The notes beneath the pieces are model-generated. The model ran no database searches. It saw only the letters and a program-made list of their open reading frames with translations, and was not told where the DNA came from. From positions 1 through 9,079 of the forward strand of contig JBFWQM010000220.1 of the NCBI GenBank assembly GCA_050249455.1: a stretch of DNA of 9,079 nt, written 5' to 3'. This DNA comes from JBFWQM01 sp050249455. GTDB taxonomy: Bacteria; Pseudomonadota; Alphaproteobacteria; MPNO01; VGEU01. Within the stretch, counting starts at the first letter, position 1. Every line of letters begins with the position of its first letter. The position numbers and the translations under genes are program-made. Below are positions 6,525 through 9,079 of the stretch, one piece after another.

Positions 6525-6644
6525 GTCTCCCTGGCGGCAGAGGCGCACGTCGTGTCTGAGGGACTCCGGGCGTGCCGTTGCGGATGACAAGCGCGCAAAT
6601 GAACCTGTCCGCAGGCGAATTCAAGTGGCGTCTGCGGGCTGCGG

Positions 6645-6670
6645 AAAAAATTCCCGCGGCGCGTCGCCGC
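6645..6670 (-). terminator. Probable rho-independent terminator after the di-haem peroxidase gene
   Basis: On the minus strand, GCGGCG (6665-6670) and CGCCGC (6656-6661) form a perfect 6-bp stem with the loop ACG. GGGAA and then six T's (6645-6650) follow. The stem begins 12 nt past the peroxidase stop at 6682-6684. The T-run is separated from the stem by 5 nt, which weakens the call. Position and orientation fit the end of this two-gene unit. Confidence 0.5.
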
Positions 6671-6681
6671 AGTCACGCCGG

Positions 6682-7617
6682 TCAGCGATTCCGGCGCGGA
6701 AATTCGCCCGTCAGCGACTCCAGGAAGGCGACCAGGGCGTCCACGTCCGCCGCGCTCGGCGCGTGGCCGCCGTCGGCCGCCATCCGGCGCACCGCCTCGG
6801 GCAAGGTCAGCGCCGAACCGTCGTGGAAATAGGGCGGGGTGACGGCGACGTTCCTGAGCGGCGGCACCCGGAAGACGAAGCGGTCCTCCTCGCGGCCGGT
6901 GGCGCGGTGGCGGCCGGTATCGGGCGCCCACGCCTCGCCGGGGTCCGCCGGCCGCGGCGCGCGCTGCTGGAAGCGGGCGAAACGGCGGCCGCCGAGCAGC
7001 GGCCCGTCGTGGCAGGCGGCGCAGCCGAGCGCGCCGAACAGGGCGAGGCCGTCGCGCGCTGCGGGCGACAGCGCGTCGCGGTCGCCCAGCAGGAAGCGGT
7101 CGAACGGCGCGCCAGGGGTCAGGAGGGTGCGTTCGAACGTCGCGATGGCGTCCTTCACCGCCGACGGGGTCAGGCCGTCCGGGTACAGCGCGGCGAACTC
7201 GGCGCGATAGACGGGGTCGGCGGCCAGCCGCGCGATCGCCGCCGGCCAGGTCGTATCCATCTCGTTGCGGTCGGCGAGCGGGAAGTCGATCTGGTCCTCG
7301 AGCGTCGCGGCACGGCCGTCCCAGAACTGGCTGGCGCCGAGCGCCGCGTTGAAGACGGTCGGCGCATTGCGCGCCGCCAGACGGCCGCCGGCGCCGAACG
7401 ACCGCCGGTGGCCGTCGATGCCGCGGCGCGCGAGGTCGTGGCAGGTCGCGCAGGCGATCGTGCCACTTTCGGACAGCCGGTGGTCGTGGAACAGCCGGTC
7501 GCCCAGCGCCACCTTGCGGGCATCGAGCGCCGGCGGATCCGGGATCGGCGCGAAGTCCTGCGTCGCGCCGGGGAGGGCGAGGGCCGACAGCGCGGCGGCC
7601 AGCGCCAGCCGGGTCAG
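6682..7617 (-). CDS. Di-haem cytochrome c peroxidase / MauG-family protein
   Basis: With the start taken as CTG at 7617, this is 311 residues. The N-terminus (TRLALAAALSALALPGATQ) is a clean Sec signal peptide, so the protein is periplasmic. It has two c-type haem sites, CATCH (56-60) and CAACH (199-203), and family landmarks: LFHDHRLSESGTIACATCH before haem 1, RNAPTVFNAALGASQFWDGR at 83-102, NEM at 118-120 (the Glu matches the acid-base Glu of bacterial peroxidases), and VPPLRNVAVTPPYFHDG at 251-267. M279 is a plausible axial ligand of the second haem. The usual distal His in the SxGH segment is absent: the sequence is SFGAGG with A76. Known relatives reduce hydrogen peroxide or oxidise protein or small-molecule targets. 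The frame has no ATG, GTG or TTG near the signal peptide; the nearest is GTG at 7743, 42 codons upstream, giving an implausibly long n-region. The family is confident; start and substrate are not. Confidence 0.85.
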   Translation of the reverse strand: MTRLALAAALSALALPGATQDFAPIPDPPALDARKVALGDRLFHDHRLSESGTIACATCHDLARRGIDGHRRSFGAGGRLAARNAPTVFNAALGASQFWDGRAATLEDQIDFPLADRNEMDTTWPAAIARLAADPVYRAEFAALYPDGLTPSAVKDAIATFERTLLTPGAPFDRFLLGDRDALSPAARDGLALFGALGCAACHDGPLLGGRRFARFQQRAPRPADPGEAWAPDTGRHRATGREEDRFVFRVPPLRNVAVTPPYFHDGSALTLPEAVRRMAADGGHAPSAADVDALVAFLESLTGEFPRRNR

Positions 7618-7793
7618 GAAGGCATAAGCTCGCGCACCGGCGCGCTGGCGGAGGCCTTGTTTAGAGCGAGGTCGTAGAGGCAGCGCGCCTTCGCCGCGTA
7701 GGCTTCCGCGGCCTCCGCAATCGGCTCGCCGCCATCGGACCACAAGCGCCAACGCCACTTGCCGCGCTCGTCGCGGTAGACCTCGTACCACAT
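7614..7793 (-). CDS. Small DUF1508/YegP-like protein
   Basis: This 59-residue protein begins MWYEVYRDERGKWRWRLWSD and continues with GEPIAEAAEAYAAKARCL. It matches the YegP/DUF1508 pattern of an F/W-x-[IV]-Y-x-D start, G-K-[WF]-R-W-R-L, then a Gly followed by Ile-Ala and a Glu-x-Tyr segment. That family forms a small beta-rich domain with no assigned enzymatic activity. The ATG at 7793 is chosen because the homologous region starts there; GGGG lies about 9 nt upstream. A longer in-frame start at 7874 would add 27 Arg/Pro-rich residues. The C-terminal tail (NKASASAPVRELMPS) looks family-unrelated. Its stop overlaps the CTG that begins the peroxidase signal peptide (CTGA, 7617-7614), so the two are probably co-transcribed and translationally coupled. 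Resemblance is by eye and the protein is short, so confidence is moderate. Confidence 0.65.
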   Translation of the reverse strand: MWYEVYRDERGKWRWRLWSDGGEPIAEAAEAYAAKARCLYDLALNKASASAPVRELMPS

Positions 7794-7881
7794 CGTCGAT
7801 TGCCCCGGTTCGGCGGGAAGTCCCGACGGCTGCGCCCGCATCCGCACCCGGACGGAGTGTCGGCCGAATCGCAAGGGCGGT

Positions 7882-7901
7882 CATCACCCGTTCGCGTGAT
7901 G
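7882..7901. promoter_or_regulatory. Inverted repeat in the divergent spacer, possible operator
   Basis: CATCAC (7882-7887) and GTGATG (7896-7901) form a perfect 6-bp dyad with 8 nt between. It lies in the 253-nt divergent region between the DUF1508 gene (start 7793) and the lyase-family gene (start 8047). Dyads of this size and spacing often bind GntR- or LacI-type regulators, but no regulator gene is in the window. The remainder of 7794-8046 holds no gene that I can support. Confidence 0.25.
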
Positions 7902-7963
7902 CCGGCCCGGCGGGCGGCTGCTTGCCGTGGACGGCACGGACGCGTTGATGGCTCATCCATGCC

Positions 7964-7992
7964 TTGCCCGGCCGGCGCAGAATCCGCATAGT
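7964..7992 (+). promoter_or_regulatory. Weak candidate promoter for the lyase-HbpS operon
   Basis: TTGCCC (7964-7969) and CATAGT (7987-7992) are separated by exactly 17 bp. Transcription would start near 8000, about 47 nt before the ATG at 8047. Both hexamers match the sigma70 consensus at only four of six positions, so this is tentative. Confidence 0.3.
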
Positions 7993-8046
7993 TCGCCCCG
8001 CGGGCTCGCGCCCGCCCTCCGTCGCGCAACCAACGAGCTGGCCGCC

Positions 8047-8997
8047 ATGTCCAAGAAGCCGAAGTCGATCGAGACACCCGGGCTCATCGTGCCCCCGCTG
8101 ACGCCGTTCAATTCCAAGCTCAAGGTCGACTACAAGGTCCTGGAGCGCGAGATCGATTATATCGTCGACACCTGCCGCGCCTCGTGCATCTCGGTCTCGG
8201 GGGTCGAGACCTCCGAATACCACTACCTCTCGCTGGAAGAGCGCAAGGAACTGATCCGCAAGACGGTCGAGATGATCGACGGCCGCATCCCGTTCGTGGT
8301 CGGCATCAGCCACGCGTCGTACCGCACCTCGATCGAGCTGGCCGGGCTGGCGGAGGAGCTGGGCACCGCGGCGCTGCAGCTGCTCGCGCCCCTGCGCCCG
8401 TTCGGCGGCGCGCCGACCACGGCCGAGCTGGTGCGCTATTTCGAGGCGGTGGCCAATGAGACCGCGGCGCCGATCCTGCTCTATCTCAACCCGGGCCCCG
8501 GCGCCGACGTGTCGGTGCCGGCGACCATCGAGCTCGCGAAGCTCGACCGGGTGAAGTACATCAAGGAGAGCTCGCGCGACCTGTCGCGCGTCGGCCGCCT
8601 GGTCGTCGACATCGACCTCGCCGGCCACGCCCGCTACTTCACCACTATGCAGATGCTGCTTGCGACGCTGGAGCTCGGCGGGTCGGGCGCGACCATGCCG
8701 CCGCCGGGCGCCTACATCGCGCGGTTGATCGTCGATGCCTTCAACGAGGGCGACCTCAAGCGCGCCGCCGAGATCCAGCGCGAGTTCTGCCTGTTCCCGC
8801 ACAAATGGATGGCGCACGGCCTGGCGCCGGTCATGAAGGCGGCGATGGAGATCGCGGGCTGCCCGGTCGGCGATCCGTACCCGCCGTTCGAGGGCCTGCC
8901 GGCCGAGGACAAGAAGGCGCTCGCCGCCTACCTGAAGACCACCAGTCTGTTTGCGAAGGAGCGGCGCAATGCTGTCGGTAAAAAGGCTGTCGCTTGA
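8047..8997 (+). CDS. Dihydrodipicolinate synthase-family (N-acetylneuraminate lyase superfamily) protein
   Basis: This 316-residue cytoplasmic TIM-barrel protein belongs to the pyruvate-dependent, Schiff-base aldolase/lyase superfamily. The Schiff-base lysine is K173 in VKYIKESSRDLSRV, and the conserved Tyr is Y146 in ILLYLNPGPG. The N-terminus (ETPGLIVPPLTPFNSKLKVD) is the standard first strand. The usual GTTGE substrate loop reads SGVETSEYHYLS at 51-62, so the keto-acid carboxylate site differs from lysine-biosynthetic DapA; a catabolic lyase, hydratase-aldolase or dehydratase role is more likely than lysine synthesis. The ATG at 8047 is chosen because family similarity begins there. An in-frame ATG at 7927 would add 40 residues without fold. 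The ribosome binding site is weak (GAGCTGG). The 3' end overlaps the next gene by 29 nt, so the two are coupled. The superfamily is confident; the reaction is unknown. Confidence 0.88.
   Translation: MSKKPKSIETPGLIVPPLTPFNSKLKVDYKVLEREIDYIVDTCRASCISVSGVETSEYHYLSLEERKELIRKTVEMIDGRIPFVVGISHASYRTSIELAGLAEELGTAALQLLAPLRPFGGAPTTAELVRYFEAVANETAAPILLYLNPGPGADVSVPATIELAKLDRVKYIKESSRDLSRVGRLVVDIDLAGHARYFTTMQMLLATLELGGSGATMPPPGAYIARLIVDAFNEGDLKRAAEIQREFCLFPHKWMAHGLAPVMKAAMEIAGCPVGDPYPPFEGLPAEDKKALAAYLKTTSLFAKERRNAVGKKAVA
8956..8961 (+). promoter_or_regulatory. Strong Shine-Dalgarno inside the lyase gene
   Basis: AAGGAG lies inside the last codons of the lyase gene, 7 nt before the ATG at 8969. It supports that overlapping start even though it lies upstream of the lyase stop at 8995-8997. 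Confidence 0.65.
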
Positions 8998-9079
8998 CGA
9001 CGCCAAGGTGATGCTGGCCGGCGCCGAGAAGAAGGCGCTGCAGATCGGCGTCCCCATGTGCATCGCGGTGACCGACGAG
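8969..9079 (+). CDS. GlcG/HbpS-like (DUF336) protein, C-terminus off window
   Basis: The first 37 codons are visible and remain open to the window edge. The sequence starts MLSVKRLSLDDAKVMLAGAE and continues through KKALQIGVPMCIAVTDE. This is the typical N-terminus of the GlcG/HbpS family: an initial helix L-x-x-A-x-x-M-x-x-A-x-x-x-A, then a strand ending in A-V-x-D. Family members bind haem or act as small accessory proteins; GlcG is encoded with glycolate oxidase genes, and others sit in catabolic operons. Only about a quarter of the usual length (130-150 residues) is visible. The ATG at 8969 has AAGGAG 7 nt upstream and overlaps the lyase gene by 29 nt in another frame, so the two proteins probably act together. 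Confidence 0.75.
   Translation, partial: MLSVKRLSLDDAKVMLAGAEKKALQIGVPMCIAVTDE

Noticed and set aside
4500..6587. Long open frame on the plus strand opposite the methyltransferase-ATP-grasp gene
   Set aside because: It is the antisense shadow of a gene with complete motifs on the minus strand. Its translation is Val/Arg/Gln/His-biased with no domain and no ribosome binding site.
6441..6590. 50-residue N-terminal extension of the fusion protein from ATG 6590
   Set aside because: The residues are Arg/Ala-rich without a domain or signal peptide, and the ATG at 6440 has a better ribosome binding site.
7618..9063. Upstream extension of the peroxidase frame on the minus strand toward 9063
   Set aside because: It runs antisense through the lyase-family gene and is Arg/Ala/Gly-rich with no recognisable fold. 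Real similarity starts at the signal peptide near 7617.

Overview
This is a GC-rich window with compact, strongly G/C-third-position coding, NitT/TauT-type ABC transport genes and intergenic palindromes of a kind common in alphaproteobacteria. A soil or rhizosphere alphaproteobacterium (Rhodospirillales or Hyphomicrobiales-like) fits best. This is inferred from style and gene content, not from a database match. I see no rRNA, tRNA, CRISPR array, transposase or phage gene.

Left block (1-4425): an amidohydrolase-family gene runs leftward off the window edge. It is divergent from a complete four-gene ABC importer operon: periplasmic binding protein, permease, ATPase, second permease. The divergent spacer carries two candidate sigma70-type promoters, one per direction, with identical hexamers (TTGACC / TATCGT) and identical 17-bp spacing. 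This suggests that hydrolase and importer are expressed together, so the hydrolase may act on the imported compound or a product of it. Two REP-like hairpins sit between the binding-protein gene and the first permease gene, where a hairpin could keep binding-protein mRNA more abundant than the rest. The last three genes are tightly packed, with a 7-nt gap and then a GTGA overlap.

Middle block (4426-6681): the importer operon meets a leftward gene at a perfect 13-bp palindrome. That gene encodes a two-domain protein of about 647 residues: an N-terminal class I SAM-dependent methyltransferase fused to a C-terminal D-Ala-D-Ala-ligase-like ATP-grasp domain. Several acceptor-pocket positions differ from true Ddl. 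It is the strongest candidate here for an undescribed enzyme, possibly one that both methylates and ligates a small carboxylate or amino-acid substrate.

Right block (6682-9079): a leftward pair encodes a small DUF1508/YegP-like protein and, immediately after it, a di-haem cytochrome c peroxidase/MauG-family periplasmic protein. The peroxidase reading frame has no ATG, GTG or TTG at its signal peptide. The signal peptide begins exactly at a CTG that overlaps the upstream stop codon as CTGA. Divergent from this pair, a rightward operon starts with a dihydrodipicolinate synthase-family (N-acetylneuraminate lyase superfamily) gene. It overlaps by 29 nt the start of a GlcG/HbpS-like (DUF336) gene that runs off the right edge. 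Together the blocks look like catabolic or accessory metabolism: uptake, hydrolysis, aldolase/lyase-type chemistry and periplasmic redox.
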